DNA from: Acanthosepion lycidas
Lineage: Eukaryota > Mollusca > Cephalopoda > Sepiida > Sepiidae
Assembly: GCA_963932145.1 (NCBI GenBank)
Contig: OZ010611.1
Location: forward strand, 58,723,292-58,787,291
Length of the DNA stretch: 64,000 nucleotides
Direction of reading: 5' to 3'
Shown: piece by piece, positions 62,908 to 64,000 of the stretch
How the letters are laid out: the number at the start of each line of letters is the position of its first letter
How positions within the stretch are numbered: the stretch's first letter is position 1
The notes under the pieces: generated by a model
Databases searched by the model: none
What the model was told of the DNA's origin: nothing
Seen by the model: only the letters and a program-made list of their open reading frames with translations
Translations under genes and position numbers: made by a program

Positions 62908-64000
62908 TCTTGGTTGAAATTATTTTTCATTCTAATTAATAGAAATGGAGTAGCGTGCAATGCGGTCGTCTCATACAACAGTGAGGTAGGAGAAAAAATT
63001 TGTTGGCACAAAATGGGTGATCAGTGACTTATCCTCTTCTGTTTGTGCCTTGTCTTTAGCTTTTTCTTCTATATTTAACTTTATGTAGAGGCTAGGCCCC
63101 CCTCTAAATCTTGGTTGAAATTATTTTTCATTCTAATTCATAGAAATGGAGTAGCGTGCAATGGTGTCGTCTCATACAACTGTGAGTTAGTAGAAAGATT
63201 TTGTGGGCACAAAATGGTTGATCAGTGTCTTATTCTCTTCTGTTTGTGCCTTGTCTTTAGCTTTTTCTTCTATATTTAACTTTATGTAGAGGCTAGGCCC
63301 CCCTCTAAATCTTGGTTGAAATTATTTTTTATTCTAATTCATAGAAATGGAGTAGCGTGCAATGGTGTCGTCTCATACAACTGTGAGTTAGTAGAAAAAT
63401 TTTGTGGGTACAAAATGGGTGATCAGTGTCTTATTCTCTTCTGTTTGTGCCTTGTCTTTAGTTTTTTCTTCTATATTTAACTTTATGTAGAGGCTAGGCC
63501 CCCCTCTAAATCTTGGTTGAAATTATTTTTCATTCTAATTCATAGAAATGGAGTAGCGTGCAATGGTGTCATCTCATACAACAGTGAGTTAGGAGAAAAA
63601 ATTTGTGGGCACAAAATGGATGATCAGTGTCTCATTCTCTTCTGTTTGTGCCTTGTCTTTAGCTTTTTCTTCTATATTTAACTTTATGTAGAGGCTAGGC
63701 CCCCCTCTAAATCTTGGTTGAAATTATTTTTCATTCTAATTCATAGAAATGGAGTAGCGTGCAATGGTGTCGTCTCATACAACTGTGAGTTAATAGAAAA
63801 ATTTTGTGGCCACAAAATGGGTGATCAGTGTCTTATTCTCTTCTGTTTGTGCCTTGTCTTTAGCTTTTTCTTCTATATTTAACATTATGTAGAGGCTAGG
63901 CCCATTTCTAAATCTTCGTTGAAATTATTTTTCCTTCTAATTCATAGAAATGGAGTAGCCTTCAATGGTGTCGTCTCATACAACAGTGAGTTAGGAGAAA
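62907..64000. repeat. Long-range repeat block, copy B, cut by the window end
   Basis: Repeats 58889-59982 with the same ordered private markers. I found a single difference, GTAGCGTTC to GTAGCCTTC near 63958. The match is still running at base 64000, so the true repeat is longer than 1.09 kb and may be a complete 20-unit higher-order repeat continuing to the right. Confidence 0.9.
63801..63818. repeat. Perfect 18-bp palindrome (copy B)
   Basis: Second occurrence of the 18-bp palindrome, 4018 bp after the first and carried by the same duplicated block. It shows that the perfected site has already been amplified once. Confidence 0.9.

Larger units (their letters stand above)
1..64000. repeat. 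Head-to-tail satellite DNA array, about 201-bp unit, about 318 units
   Basis: The same unit, recognisable by GAGGCTAGG at its start and ATATTTAACTTTATGTA at its end, recurs every 199-202 bp from the first base to the last. Unit starts at 1, 401, 7431, 23705, 43393 and 63892 all fall on the 201-bp ladder with only 27 bp of net loss over 318 units. All units point the same way. Most differences are single bases, plus 1-3 bp indels such as variation in the C-run or loss of a base from the A/T tract. Neither end shows a junction, so the array extends beyond the window on both sides. No transposon, gene, tRNA or rRNA interrupts it. The length, close to a nucleosome plus linker, the homogeneity and the higher-order structure are typical of centromeric or pericentromeric satellites. 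That location is inference; subtelomeric or interstitial heterochromatin is also possible. I do not recognise a named satellite family. Confidence 0.98.

Noticed and set aside
1-64000. CRISPR array or other prokaryotic repeat system
   Set aside because: There are no short repeats separated by unique spacers. The entire 201-bp unit is repeated, with graded variation and higher-order structure, which is eukaryotic satellite organisation.
1-64000. Telomeric repeats, rRNA or 5S gene clusters, or histone-type tandem genes
   Set aside because: The unit contains no telomere-type short motif series, no recognisable rRNA or tRNA sequence, and no intact open frame beyond those explained by stop loss.

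Overview
The whole 64 kb window is one uninterrupted tandem array of a satellite DNA. The unit is about 201 bp, always in the same orientation, and about 318 units fit in the window: unit starts at 1 and 63892 are 318 units apart, a mean of 200.9 bp. I found no gene, RNA gene, transposon insertion, inversion, array edge or unique sequence. A hand-built consensus is about 37% G+C. The window therefore comes from a eukaryotic chromosome and most likely from centromeric, pericentromeric or other heterochromatic satellite. The species cannot be told from the sequence.

Throughout this annotation the unit is numbered from the first base of GAGGCTAGG (=1). Landmarks are: a C-run or C/T-run at 10-18; an AT-rich block at 28-60; two CpGs at 68-69 and 81-82; a GAGTTAGG or GAGGTAGG box near 97-104; an A/T tract at 105-115; a palindromic TTTGTGGGCACAAA box at 113-126; TGATCA at 132-137; an inverted copy TTTGTGCC at 156-163; and a pyrimidine-rich tail to 201. 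Each C-type unit can also pair TAGAGG with CCTCTA across the unit junction.

Units fall into variant families that mix locally, and the array is a patchwork of nested higher-order repeats (HORs). From left to right: an 8-unit duplication (1-2.4 kb); a weaker 12-unit repeat (6.2-9.8 kb); a 3-unit duplication (11.4-12.7 kb); an almost perfect 5-unit duplication (13.6-15.6 kb); 2-, 4- and 11-unit repeats (18.7-24.1 kb); a 7-unit repeat (23.5-28.3 kb); a marker unit recurring at 5-, 7-, 6- and 10-unit steps (30.4-36 kb); a 10-unit duplication (33.8-37.8 kb); a 14-unit, 2813-bp repeat present three times (40.6-48.8 kb); a 7-unit repeat (49-51 kb); short-period 3/4/5-unit repeats (52.4-56.7 kb); and a block repeated 20 units apart (58.9-60.0 and 62.9-64.0 kb), the second copy still matching where the window ends. 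C-type units dominate the left half and T-type (CCCCTTTCTA) units dominate about 29-48.8 kb.

No genes work together here. The interest lies in array architecture and turnover, and in the conserved palindromes, one of which becomes a perfect 18-bp palindrome near the right end. Because 201 is divisible by 3, one plus-strand frame has a single stop per unit, so chance loss of that stop yields gene-like open frames of up to 121 codons. I reject all of these as coding.
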